Shown one piece after another: positions 8,113-15,680 of a stretch of DNA of 64,000 nucleotides. A program made the position numbers and the translations under genes. The notes under the pieces were generated by a model that worked only from the letters and a program-made list of their open reading frames with translations, ran no database searches and was not told the origin of the DNA. The stretch's first letter is position 1, and every line of letters begins with the position of its first letter. Location: assembly GCA_046566065.1 (NCBI GenBank), contig JBKHXK010000013.1:1-64000 (forward strand), written 5' to 3'. Source of the stretch: MB1-2 sp046566065 (GTDB taxonomy: Bacteria; Actinomycetota; CADDZG01; WHSQ01).

Positions 8113-8310
8113 CTAGGAGCCTCCGGAGAGGACCGGGCGGACCTCGATCTCGTCGTCTTCGTTCAGAGACTCGTCGCGCGTAAGCAAGGTGGCATCGCGG
8201 ATCACGAGCACGGCCTCCGGGACGATCTGAAGCTCTTTGAGGAGCATCGAGACGTTACGGGGACCGGAGACCTCTACGACCCGATCGGGATTGCGCAGCT
8301 TGACCTTCAC
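8113..8310 (-). CDS. MoaD/ThiS/TtuB-like beta-grasp sulfur carrier ending in GGS
   Basis: A 65-residue protein with the size and strand pattern of a ubiquitin-fold sulfur carrier (MKVKLRNPDRVVEV at the start; DEIEVRPVLSGGS at the end). Family members normally end in an exposed Gly-Gly that is adenylated and thiocarboxylated; here one Ser codon (TCC) follows GG before the TAG stop. It stops exactly where the TtuA-like gene starts, so it is the likely sulfur donor for that enzyme. The extra Ser implies C-terminal trimming, as for QbsE-type carriers processed by JAMM proteases, or tolerance of GGS. No JAMM or E1-like gene is in the window. TtuB of Thermus is also known to become attached to proteins. 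Confidence 0.82.
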   Translation of the reverse strand: MKVKLRNPDRVVEVSGPRNVSMLLKELQIVPEAVLVIRDATLLTRDESLNEDDEIEVRPVLSGGS

Positions 8311-8327
8311 CGCACGAGCCTACGCCG

Positions 8328-9458
8328 CTACTCGTCTTCCCCACCGGGGGCTTCGAACGTGAGCGGTCGTCGCGCCAGCTCGACCTCGACGATGCGGTTG
8401 CCTACCGCGGACACGACGGACAACTCCACCCGGGTGCCGGGATCCAGGCGCCGCAGCCGAGCGATGAGGGCATCGCTGCTTTCGATCGCTTGGCCGTTCA
8501 GCTCGACGATCACGTCGCCTTCCTGGAGCCCCTCCGCCTCGGCAGGGCTGCCCGGGATGAGGCCGAAGATGACCGCTCCCCTGGTGTCGGGGGGCACGCC
8601 CAGCTCCTCCGCCGCGAACCCCGACGTTATGTCGCCGAGCTGGACCCCGAGCCAGGCCTGCTCGTCGGGGGGGTCCGTGAGGATCTCGTTGATGATCGGC
8701 AGCGCCTCATCGATCGCGATGGCGAAGCCGATGTTCTCGGCCGAGCCGGCGACCGCCGTGTTGATGCCGATCAGGCGCCCCTCGAGGTCGATCAGAGGTC
8801 CGCCGGAGTTCCCCGGGTTGATGGCGGCGTCGGTCTGCAGAAGCCCGACCAGCCTCTCGATACCGAACGAGCCCTGGGCCTCGATCGTGCGTTCCGTCCC
8901 CGACAGGATCCCGGCGGTGACGGTTGGGCTCGCGGACGTCCCGTTTCCGCCCAGCCCGAGCGGGAAGCCGATCGCTACGACGCCGTCCCCGAGCTTCAGG
9001 CTGCTGGAGCGCCCGATCTCGATCGCCTCGAGGTCGTCGGCTTCGACCTCGATCACGGCGAGATCTCGATCGGGGTCGCCCCCGATGACACGTCCCTCCA
9101 GCGGGTCGCGATCGTCCGTGAACACCACCCGGACCTCGACCGCGCCCGCGACCACGTGATAGTTCGTGAGGATGATCCCCTTGGGGTCGATCACCACTCC
9201 CGATCCCTCCCCCGACCCTTCGATCGGTGGGCCCGTCTGCGAGAGGCTGATCGATTCGACCTTGACGTTGACCACCGACGGCAGCACGCGCTCGATCACG
9301 GTGGAGAGCTCCGAGTGCCGGGGGGTCGCGTCGACCTGCTCGAGCGGGGTGCGCTCCACGTCGGCTGCGCCCGGCTCCTCCAGCCGGATCGAGCACCCGG
9401 CGAGGAGCAGGAGGGCGGCCAGCAGCGCGATGAGGAGACGGTTGTTCCGTGGGGGCAT
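8328..9458 (-). CDS. HtrA/DegP-type trypsin-like serine protease, lipoprotein, with PDZ domain
   Basis: A secreted, probably membrane-anchored quality-control protease. From the ATG at 9458 it has 376 residues. The start is a lipoprotein signal peptide (MPPRNNRLLIALLAALLLLAGC, lipobox LAGC). A trypsin-like domain follows with catalytic His in TNYHVVAG, Asp in DRDLAVIEV and Ser in AAINPGNSGGPLIDL. A C-terminal PDZ domain covers IPGSPAEAEGLQEGDVIVEL. The frame extends upstream to 9581, but without a signal peptide at its end, so the inner ATG is preferred. It ends 17 bases before the sulfur-carrier gene and may be in the same transcript. Confidence 0.92.
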   Translation of the reverse strand: MPPRNNRLLIALLAALLLLAGCSIRLEEPGAADVERTPLEQVDATPRHSELSTVIERVLPSVVNVKVESISLSQTGPPIEGSGEGSGVVIDPKGIILTNYHVVAGAVEVRVVFTDDRDPLEGRVIGGDPDRDLAVIEVEADDLEAIEIGRSSSLKLGDGVVAIGFPLGLGGNGTSASPTVTAGILSGTERTIEAQGSFGIERLVGLLQTDAAINPGNSGGPLIDLEGRLIGINTAVAGSAENIGFAIAIDEALPIINEILTDPPDEQAWLGVQLGDITSGFAAEELGVPPDTRGAVIFGLIPGSPAEAEGLQEGDVIVELNGQAIESSDALIARLRRLDPGTRVELSVVSAVGNRIVEVELARRPLTFEAPGGEDE

Positions 9459-9590
9459 GGGTCTAAGGATAGGGGGCGCTCCGGAACATAAAGAGCCGGC
9501 TCCTGGGCCCGCCTTAGGGGAAGCTCGGGCGTACTCAGTAACCGGCAAAGACATTGTTGCCCCCAGCGCGGGCCGGGTCAAGAGCCGGGC

Positions 9591-9974
9591 CTAGGCGGCT
9601 TCCTCCGCGGGGGCCTCGGCGGCCGTCACCTCGATCTCGCCCCCCCGTAGGCGGTCGAGGGCGAAGACGATCTGGTACTTCCCGGGTTCGAGGGCGATCG
9701 GCGCCTCGACGGTGTCCGCGAACTCGGTTCGGGACTGGAGGCCCCAGATCAGCCTTATCTCGGCGGGGGCCTCATAGATCACCTCGCCGTCGTCCTTCAC
9801 GAGGAACCACTGCTCCGAGTAGTAGCCCGCGGGGGCGGACCATTCCCGGCTCACCACGAAGGGGAGGCTGCGGCCGCCTCTGACCGCGATCCCCTGGGTC
9901 CCGTGGGCCGCTTTCAGGGGCCTGACGGAGGCCGTGAGGATCTTTCGCTGAGGTCCCTTGATGTCTGCTTGCAT
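9591..9974 (-). CDS. Hypothetical protein, probable beta-sandwich (127 aa)
   Basis: I do not recognise this family. The 127 residues are rich in predicted beta strands (GYYSEQWFLVKDDGEVIYEA, PGKYQIVFALDRL) with no signal peptide or membrane segment, and they end in an acidic Ala/Glu tail. The central part resembles a small immunoglobulin-like or calycin-type ligand fold, but no catalytic motif is visible. It lies 9 bases downstream of another small unknown and 132 bases upstream of the HtrA gene, so those two small genes probably form a unit. Codon use and an in-operon position support a real gene. Confidence 0.7.
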   Translation of the reverse strand: MQADIKGPQRKILTASVRPLKAAHGTQGIAVRGGRSLPFVVSREWSAPAGYYSEQWFLVKDDGEVIYEAPAEIRLIWGLQSRTEFADTVEAPIALEPGKYQIVFALDRLRGGEIEVTAAEAPAEEAA

Positions 9975-9983
9975 AGCCGCAGC

Positions 9984-10277
9984 CTAAAGGACCCTGAGCC
10001 CGACGATCTTGGGGTCGCCCTCTCTCTCTGCCCAGGTCGACTCGACGTCGGTGCTCCCGCCGCTCCCGCTGTAGCGGATCCTGACCAGGACCTGGTCCCC
10101 CTCGGTGGTCACGCTGGACACTTCGCAGGATGACAGCCCCTCCGGCATCTTCTTCATAACTTCACCGGCCGCCGCGTACGCGCTCCGGTCGAGGTCAGCA
10201 CCGGCGGCTTTCAGATCGCCGGCGACCGTCGCCTGCCCATGTGCCTCGGCCCTAGCGCGGATCATGCTCTCGTCCAT
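9984..10277 (-). CDS. Hypothetical protein, possibly NTF2/SnoaL-like (97 aa)
   Basis: A 97-residue soluble protein starting MDESMIRARAEAHGQATVAG. An N-terminal helical half is followed by curved-sheet-like strands (GDQVLVRIRYSGSGGSTDVE) reminiscent of small NTF2-like folds, but no defining motif is present, so this is a weak guess. It overlaps the 3' end of the DsbA-family gene by 16 bases and precedes the 127-residue unknown by 9 bases, which supports translation as part of one operon. No regulatory site is evident. Function is unknown. Confidence 0.65.
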   Translation of the reverse strand: MDESMIRARAEAHGQATVAGDLKAAGADLDRSAYAAAGEVMKKMPEGLSSCEVSSVTTEGDQVLVRIRYSGSGGSTDVESTWAEREGDPKIVGLRVL

Positions 10278-10969
10278 GTTCGTCCCTCCTGGTCGGCATC
10301 AGCTCGCTGTATCAGCTCCACGTACGTCTCGGGGCGGAAGGAATCGATCACGGGGAACCCCTTGCCGTGCTCGCTCTCCCAGTGCATCTCTATACCTGGA
10401 TTGTGCGTTCCGGTCCCGTCCGCCAGGAAAACCTGCGGGCTCCCCTTGACCTGGTCCGAGGCGGCGACGCGCGCGTGCTCCATCAGCAAGGGCCGAGCCC
10501 GTCCCTCGTCCAGGGCGTCGAGCAGCTTATCGACGTCCACCTCGGAGCAGTCCCTGGCCACATCTCGGATCACGTGCCGCAGCGAGATGCATCTGCTCTG
10601 TGCGAAGAAGGCTCTACGCAGCGCTCGGTCCAGCTGTTCGCTAGCTCGCAGCCCCTGTTCTTTCGCTGCTTCGACCGCCTCCATGGGGGGCAGGGTCGTG
10701 ACCGGGTAGCTGTGCGCCTCGGCCTGCCACACCTGCCACCCAGCGGACGGGTCCAACGTCCCGACGGCGACGGTCTCGGCGTCTAGCGCCGGCCTCGGCG
10801 TCGGCTGCTCGTTGAGCAGCTCCAGGGGAAAGGGTCGGATGTCGAAGGCCACCCGGTCGTCGGACCCCAGCTCCGCTCGGGCCCGATGCAGCCGGTGCAC
10901 GGCGAGGTGCGCCCAGGGGCACCCGAGGTCGGCGTAGATGACGATCGTTCCGGGGGCGACCTGGATCAT
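10262..10969 (-). CDS. DsbA-family (FrnE-like) thioredoxin-fold protein
   Basis: A 235-residue cytosolic thioredoxin-fold protein. The N-terminal strand and active-site loop read IVIYADLGCPWAHLAVHR. The motif is Cys-Pro-Trp-Ala, with a single cysteine instead of CxxC. It then has a helical insertion (DRALRRAFFAQ) and the cis-Pro loop KGSPQVFL, the layout of FrnE/2-hydroxychromene-isomerase-like DsbA relatives. The single active-site Cys argues against a disulfide oxidase and for a glutathione- or thiol-transferase-like role. The ATG at 10969 was chosen over an upstream frame extension to 11068 that would overlap the divergent HIT gene. Confidence 0.83.
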   Translation of the reverse strand: MIQVAPGTIVIYADLGCPWAHLAVHRLHRARAELGSDDRVAFDIRPFPLELLNEQPTPRPALDAETVAVGTLDPSAGWQVWQAEAHSYPVTTLPPMEAVEAAKEQGLRASEQLDRALRRAFFAQSRCISLRHVIRDVARDCSEVDVDKLLDALDEGRARPLLMEHARVAASDQVKGSPQVFLADGTGTHNPGIEMHWESEHGKGFPVIDSFRPETYVELIQRADADQEGRTWTRA

Positions 10970-11002
10970 CCCGTCCTTTCTGCACCCGTAGTCTCTGGCG
11001 CC

Positions 11003-11428
11003 GTGTGTGTCTTCTGCGACATCGTCGCCCAGCGAGCCGATGCGGAGGTCGTGTTCTCCGACGAGCACAGCATCGCCTTCCTCGACATACGGCCCCTATT
11101 CCCCGGCCACTGCCTGCTGATACCTCGAGACCACGTCGGAACCCTGGGAGAGCTTCCCCTCGGCTCGGTAGGCCCCTTCTTCACGAATGCCCGCATGCTG
11201 TCGCGGGCGGTGCCGCGGGCGATGGGCGCCAAGGGCACGTTCGTCGCCATCAATAACGTCGTCAGTCAGAGCGTTCCCCATCTCCACGTACACGTCGTGC
11301 CCCGCAACCCGAAGGACGGCCTCAAGGGTTTCTTCTGGCCCCGTCGCGGATATCGAGACGTCGCTCATCTGCGCGAGGTGGGCGAGGCGGTTAGACGAGC
11401 CGTCGCCGATGAGACCGTCGATGACTGA
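11003..11428 (+). CDS. HIT-family nucleotide hydrolase/transferase
   Basis: A 141-residue histidine-triad protein. The family signature PHLHVHVVPR is near residue 95. An N-terminal zinc-type pair CVFCDI and the substrate region FLDIRPLFPGHCLLIPRDH fit the HIT branch of dinucleoside-polyphosphate or AMP-amide hydrolases. The GTG at 11003 gives a start two residues before the conserved CxxC; the longer frame upstream (to 10886) overlaps the divergent DsbA-family gene and is non-homologous. Only 33 bases separate it from that gene, so a compact divergent promoter is expected. It overlaps the following hydrolase gene by 8 bases. Confidence 0.92.
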   Translation: MCVFCDIVAQRADAEVVFSDEHSIAFLDIRPLFPGHCLLIPRDHVGTLGELPLGSVGPFFTNARMLSRAVPRAMGAKGTFVAINNVVSQSVPHLHVHVVPRNPKDGLKGFFWPRRGYRDVAHLREVGEAVRRAVADETVDD

Positions 11429-12062
11429 GCCGCTCCGCTTCGCCTCCGGCGATGGGTTCTCGTTAGAGGGTGAGATAGACGCCCCAGAGGATCCCAAGGC
11501 GACGCTCGTGATCTGTCACCCCCACCCGAAGATGGGCGGAACGATGAACGCGCCGCTCCTTCTGGCGGTGCGAGACGACATGCTGGCCCGGGGGTGGGCG
11601 GTGTTGCGATTCAATTTCCGTGGGATCGGCGCGTCCGAGGGCGAGCCCTCGACGGGGATAGAGGAGGTCGCCGATGCAGACGGAGCGATCGCCGAAGCGT
11701 CCCGCCGTTACCCGGGCATACCCGTGGCGCTGGCCGGTTGGTCCTTCGGAGCGGCCGTGGCGTTACGAGCGCTCAGTGCGCACCCCGAGGTCCTGGGATG
11801 TGCTGCGATCGCGCCCGCGATCAAGCCGAAACCGGGGATCACCGCGGGAGCACCGGATCCTGGGAGCTTCGAGCCGGAGGGCGATGTGCTGCTGGTCGGC
11901 GCCGCGAACGACGACCTCGTGTCGCCGGGCGACGCCAGGGCCTGGGCGTCCGCCACCGGGGCTCGTTACGAGGAGGTCAAGGGGGCGAACCACTTCTTCT
12001 GGGCGAGATACGAACCTTTGACCAAGCTGGTTGGGGATTTCCTGGACGGCTTGATCGCCTAG
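11421..12062 (+). CDS. Alpha/beta hydrolase
   Basis: A 213-residue alpha/beta-hydrolase of the short, lid-poor type. The oxyanion region is ICHPHPKMGGTMN, the nucleophile elbow is LAGWSFGAAVAL, the acid is in GAANDDLVSP, and the catalytic His is in GANHFFWARYEP. The start ATG (11421) lies inside the HIT gene's last codons (overlap to 11428), so the pair is translationally coupled. The open frame further upstream is a shadow of the HIT gene. Substrate is unknown. The gene converges with dppA, with four bases of overlap. Confidence 0.88.
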   Translation: MTEPLRFASGDGFSLEGEIDAPEDPKATLVICHPHPKMGGTMNAPLLLAVRDDMLARGWAVLRFNFRGIGASEGEPSTGIEEVADADGAIAEASRRYPGIPVALAGWSFGAAVALRALSAHPEVLGCAAIAPAIKPKPGITAGAPDPGSFEPEGDVLLVGAANDDLVSPGDARAWASATGARYEEVKGANHFFWARYEPLTKLVGDFLDGLIA

Positions 12063-12871
12063 AAGTACATCTGTCGCCAGGCCTGCCACCAGTCGTCGGC
12101 GCGGGAGACGATCTTCGTCTCGTCCCATCTGACCTCGACCCCGTGGCGATAGCGCAGGGGCTCCAGGTGCTCCGGATTCGCCAGCTCGACCGTGATCTCC
12201 GCGGGTGACCCGGGCTTGTAGGGCCGCAGAGATCCGAGGTTCTCCAGCGCCGAGCGAGCGCCTTGCTCGATCAACTCCCGGGCCCGATGGGGCGGAAGGT
12301 GACGAGCGCTGAAACGCCCCAGGCCGGTCTTGACGCTCACGGTGGTGACCTGTGGGCCGAGCAGGGCGGTCGCTTCTTCGCAGGTGGCTGCGTCGCCCGT
12401 CACCAACGCGACCGGGCACTCCCAGGTACCGCACAGGGCCGCGTTTATGCCGGTCTCGCCCACCGAAACGCCGTTGAACCAGAGGTTGCGCCACTGCGTG
12501 CCGCTCACCGTATGGCTGAGTACCCCGTTGGGCGTTCCCGCTTTCGCGTGCATCGCGACGAGAAGGGCGGCGTCACATCCCTCCTCGAGAACGCCTGTGT
12601 ACTCGGTCCATTCGTTCTGCACGACCCACTCGCAGTTCGGATCCAGTAGCTCCGGGACGAGCGAGTTGAAGCTCCAGTCCTTGCCCGCGCCGTGGCAGTC
12701 CATCACGACGATCTCGCTGGCGCCGGCGGCTCTAGCGCCCCTGACCGCGGCGTTGATCTCCTCGGTGTAGAGCTTGCGCCCCTCTTCGTATAGCGACTTG
12801 CCTCCGCTGACCTGGTCCCACCGACAGATGCCGGCGACCCCCTCCATGTCGCTTATGACGAAGACCTTCAT
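12059..12871 (-). CDS. M55-family zinc D-aminopeptidase (DppA-like)
   Basis: A 270-residue M55 metallopeptidase. The candidate zinc ligands align with Bacillus DppA: Asp8 and Glu10 (ISDMEGVAG), His60 (MDCHGAGKD), His108 (VAMHAKAG) and Glu139 (VSVGETGINA), with His120 in VLSHTVSG as the likely catalytic histidine. DppA cleaves D-Ala-containing dipeptides, so a role in peptidoglycan-peptide reuse is plausible. The ATG at 12871 overlaps the upstream DUF3151 stop (ATGA). The two oligopeptide-binding proteins near 16-18 kb could supply such peptides, but they are in a different operon. Confidence 0.93.
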   Translation of the reverse strand: MKVFVISDMEGVAGICRWDQVSGGKSLYEEGRKLYTEEINAAVRGARAAGASEIVVMDCHGAGKDWSFNSLVPELLDPNCEWVVQNEWTEYTGVLEEGCDAALLVAMHAKAGTPNGVLSHTVSGTQWRNLWFNGVSVGETGINAALCGTWECPVALVTGDAATCEEATALLGPQVTTVSVKTGLGRFSARHLPPHRARELIEQGARSALENLGSLRPYKPGSPAEITVELANPEHLEPLRYRHGVEVRWDETKIVSRADDWWQAWRQMYF

Positions 12872-13287
12872 GCAGCGAGCTCCGGCGCGTCGGGGGCAAG
12901 CTGGCCGAGGAAATCCCGGCAGCGGTCGGCTTCGCCGGTCTCTCCGATCGCCGACGCCGCCCGGGCGAGCCCTCCGAGGCAGCGGAGGAACCCCCGGTTC
13001 GGCTCGTGCGACCAGGGCACGCGACCGCTCCCGCGCCAGCCGGCTCGTCGGATCCGATCGAGTCCCCGGTGGTACCCGACCCGGAAGTAGGCGTAGGCGG
13101 TAACCGCCTCACCCGAGGCCAGTGAGAGCTCCCCCAACGCCGCCCAGGCGGCCAGGCACTCCGGATGAGCCGCGGCCACCTCCGCTATCGCTACCGGATC
13201 GGAGCCCGCCGCGCCCAGCTCATCGACGGAGCCCGGCGGCTCCTCGATGGTGGTCTCGGCGGGCTCGGTCAAGGGCAGGTCCGTCAT
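12868..13287 (-). CDS. DUF3151 family protein
   Basis: A 139-residue actinobacterial protein of unknown function. The DUF3151 core is clear: AHPECLAAWAALGELSL, TAYAYFRVGYHRGLDRIR, WRGSGRVPWSHEPNRGFLRC and ARAASAIGETGEADRC. The mostly helical, TPR-like pattern suggests a binding rather than enzymatic role. The ATG at 13287 was chosen because family homology begins shortly after it; the longer frame (to 13404) crosses into the start of the divergent GGDEF-like gene. It ends in a four-base overlap with the M55 peptidase gene, so the two are co-transcribed. Confidence 0.9.
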   Translation of the reverse strand: MTDLPLTEPAETTIEEPPGSVDELGAAGSDPVAIAEVAAAHPECLAAWAALGELSLASGEAVTAYAYFRVGYHRGLDRIRRAGWRGSGRVPWSHEPNRGFLRCLGGLARAASAIGETGEADRCRDFLGQLAPDAPELAA

Positions 13288-13392
13288 CCGGGCGATGGTA
13301 TTCGCACGAACACCCTCTACCGAGCCACATCCAGGGAAGGATTCGTTCCCTTCGTGGTGTACCTCTAGGGAACCGAACCGAAAGGGCGTCTC

Positions 13393-14358
13393 TTGTCTGG
13401 CCATGAGCTGATCCTCGTGATCGACGATGACCTCTCTTCGCCGCGCACGCTCGAGCTATTGAGATCGGCCGGCTACCGGGCGCTCGCGGCCGCAGCCGTC
13501 GACGAGGGCCTGGCCCTGGCTACGGTCCATCAGCCGGCCCTGATCCTGATAAACCTCATGGCCTCCGGCGTCAACGGCTTCGAGCTGTGCAAGCGCCTGG
13601 GCCGCGACGTGCTCCTGAAACACATCCCGGTCATGGTGATGACGCCCGACGAGGACGACCTTCGCCTGCAGGAGGTCATGGGATGTATCGATGACTTCGT
13701 CCCGGCACCCGCAACCCCGGGGCATCTCCATAGGCGCATCGCACTCGCCCTGCGAAGGGTGCAGAGCATGGGCGGTGCGAATCCCCTCACCCGGCTCCCC
13801 GGTAACGCCCAGATCCAGGAGCAGATCATCGAACGCATCTCGGGACGGGAGCCGTTCGCTCTCCTTTACATCGACCTCGACAACTTCAAGGCCTTCAACG
13901 ACCACTATGGGTTCCTGCGAGGTGACGAGGCGATCAAGTTGCTGGCCCGCTGCACCAGAGAGGCGGTGGTCAACCACTCGGCGACGGATGGGTTCGTCGG
14001 ACACATCGGCGGCGACGACCTCGCGGCCGTGGTGCCCGCCGAGGTCGCCGAGGAGGTCGCTCACCAGATAGTCAACGCCTGGGACAACCTGTCACCGAAT
14101 CTCTACGAGCCGGAAGACGCCTCACGTGGCTACATCGAGGTCGGCGACCGGCGCGGCTACGTGCAGCGCTACCCGCTGGCATCGGTTTCGATCGGCGTCA
14201 CGTCCAACGCCAACCGCCCGCTACTCAGCCACTGGCACGCGTCGGAGCTAGCCGCCGAGATGAAGGCCGTGGCGAAGAGCCGGTCGGGCTCGACGGTAGC
14301 CATCGACCGCAGGCAAGATGCCGACCTGGAGGCTCCCCGGGTCACGCAATCGGTCTGA
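13393..14358 (+). CDS. Degenerate receiver-GGDEF protein
   Basis: A 321-residue protein that starts at TTG (13393). An N-terminal CheY-like receiver keeps the acidic pocket (Asp11-13), but the phospho-acceptor position is Asn54 (ILINLMASG) and the conserved Lys near residue 100 is replaced (FVPAPATPG). A GGDEF-type domain follows: YIDLDNFKAFNDHYGFLRGD is well preserved, but the signature is GGDDL (206-210) rather than GG(D/E)EF. The fold is probably intact, but phosphorylation is unlikely and diguanylate cyclase activity is doubtful; it may instead bind GTP or c-di-GMP. The stop is 1 base before the 16-bp repeat made by the neighbouring IS. Confidence 0.85.
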   Translation: MSGHELILVIDDDLSSPRTLELLRSAGYRALAAAAVDEGLALATVHQPALILINLMASGVNGFELCKRLGRDVLLKHIPVMVMTPDEDDLRLQEVMGCIDDFVPAPATPGHLHRRIALALRRVQSMGGANPLTRLPGNAQIQEQIIERISGREPFALLYIDLDNFKAFNDHYGFLRGDEAIKLLARCTREAVVNHSATDGFVGHIGGDDLAAVVPAEVAEEVAHQIVNAWDNLSPNLYEPEDASRGYIEVGDRRGYVQRYPLASVSIGVTSNANRPLLSHWHASELAAEMKAVAKSRSGSTVAIDRRQDADLEAPRVTQSV

Positions 14359-14359
14359 C

Positions 14360-14375
14360 TGGGTGCGGCGGGGGG
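14360..14375. repeat. Left copy of 16-bp target duplication flanking the IS
   Basis: The 16 bases TGGGTGCGGCGGGGGG occur exactly here and at 15665-15680. The right copy is the 3' acceptor end of tRNA-Leu, so this left copy is a duplicated scrap of that tRNA made on insertion of the IS481-like element between them. Confidence 0.85.
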
Positions 14376-15664
14376 TGTGTGATTCCACCGGATAGTGGAC
14401 ACCGCTAGCCGAGCATGTCGCGGGCCATAGTGGACACCCCTAGCGCGGAGGTGGCCCGTTGGATCTCGCTCGCTTCGTGGTCGATGCCGTCGTCTTGGAG
14501 AAGCGCAGCTGCCGTGCGGTGGCCGTCTCCTACGGGGTCTCCAAGAGCTGGGTGGCCCAGCTCGTGGCCCGCTATCACGCCGGCGGTTACGACGCCCTAG
14601 CGCCTCGCTCCAAGGCTGCTCATCGGGTCGCCAACCGCTCCTCGGCCGAGCTCGAGGACAAGGTGATCCGCCTTAGAAAGGAGCTCATCGAGCAGGGATT
14701 CGACGGTGGAGCCCAGACGATCCACTACCACCTAGGCCTCAGCGATCCGTCGCCTCCGTCACCTTCGACGATCTGGCGCATCCTCAAACGCCGGGGCTTC
14801 ATCACGCCGCAGCCGCACAAGCGTCCCAAGTGCTCGTACGTGCGCTTCGAGGCGTCGCTGCCCAACGAGATGTGGCAATCCGACGTCACCTTCTTCCCGC
14901 TGGCCGACGGCACCATGGTCGAGGTCTTGAACTTCCTAGACGACTTCTCGAGGGTGTGCGTCGCGAGCAAGGTCTTTACGGCCACCAAGGCGACCGATGT
15001 GGTCGCCACCCTCTACGAGGCAGGCGCGGCCTGGGGTTTGCCGGCCTCGCTGCTGACCGACAACGGCTGCATCTACACCGCGGCCTATCGCGGCGGCTAC
15101 TCGGCCATGGAGACAGAGCTGTTCCAGCTCGGCATCGACTACAAGCACTCGCGCCCCTATCACCCGCAGACCTGCGGCAAGGTCGAGCGCTTCCACCAGA
15201 CGCTCAAGAGGTTCCTTAGAAAGAACGGGCCCTACGCCACGATCACCGAGCTGCAAGACGCCGTAGATCGCTTCGTTTCCTCCTACAACGAGGTGCGGCC
15301 GCATCGGTCCAAGGGGCGGCGCACACCTCTAAGCGCCTTCGACTCACGAGCTAAGGCGAGGCCCATCGAACGAGCCGTGAGCTATCCGCGTGAGCTGCGG
15401 GTGCGTCACGACAAGGTCGACAGACACGGAGCGGTCACCATCCGCCACAAGGGCAAGATCCACCACATCGGCATGGGACGGGCCAACAACGGCAGGCGGG
15501 TGATCCTGCTCGTGGCCGACCTTCACGTGCGGATCATCGATCGTGAGGGCCAGCTTCTGAGGGACTTCGAACTGGACCCCTCGAGGGACTACCAGCCCCG
15601 AGATCTGGGGTGAAGGTGTCCACTATGCTCCGCGAGACCGTCCACGATGCCCCGCGACACAACA
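14376..15664 (+). mobile_element. IS481-like insertion sequence, complete
   Basis: A 1289-bp element bounded by 16-bp direct repeats. The ends align without gaps as imperfect inverted repeats: both begin TGT and both have AT(A/C)GTGGAC at positions 17-25 from the tip. A second, better conserved inverted pair lies inside: CATAGTGGACACC at 14426-14438 and its complement at 15615-15627. Two boxes at each end look like transposase-binding sites. The single transposase gene is intact, so the element may be active or recently inserted. A 16-bp duplication is at the upper end of what I know for IS481-type elements. Confidence 0.88.
14459..15613 (+). CDS. IS481-like DDE transposase
   Basis: A 384-residue transposase. 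An N-terminal helix-turn-helix (VAVSYGVSKSWVAQLVARYH) is followed by an integrase core with catalytic candidates Asp142 (WQSDVTFF), Asp201 (LLTDNG) and Glu243 (GKVERFHQTLKRFL). The C-terminal region has YNEVRPHRSKGRRTP, typical of the IS481/IS3-type rve domain. It begins at TTG 14459, with GGAGG 7 bases upstream, and its stop lies just inside the right inverted repeat. There is no frameshift or internal stop. It fills almost the whole element and is the only gene in it. Confidence 0.93.
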   Translation: MDLARFVVDAVVLEKRSCRAVAVSYGVSKSWVAQLVARYHAGGYDALAPRSKAAHRVANRSSAELEDKVIRLRKELIEQGFDGGAQTIHYHLGLSDPSPPSPSTIWRILKRRGFITPQPHKRPKCSYVRFEASLPNEMWQSDVTFFPLADGTMVEVLNFLDDFSRVCVASKVFTATKATDVVATLYEAGAAWGLPASLLTDNGCIYTAAYRGGYSAMETELFQLGIDYKHSRPYHPQTCGKVERFHQTLKRFLRKNGPYATITELQDAVDRFVSSYNEVRPHRSKGRRTPLSAFDSRAKARPIERAVSYPRELRVRHDKVDRHGAVTIRHKGKIHHIGMGRANNGRRVILLVADLHVRIIDREGQLLRDFELDPSRDYQPRDLG

Positions 15665-15680
15665 TGGGTGCGGCGGGGGG
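15665..15680. repeat. Right copy of 16-bp target duplication (tRNA 3' end)
   Basis: Exact second copy of the 16-bp repeat at 14360-14375. Most of it is the 3' acceptor strand and discriminator of the tRNA-Leu gene, which stayed intact on this side of the IS. Confidence 0.85.

Noticed and set aside
14360..15680. Direct repeats at a tRNA end read as att sites of an integrated island
   Set aside because: Only one IS lies between them, its inverted ends meet the repeats exactly, and there is no tyrosine integrase, so the repeats are a target duplication.
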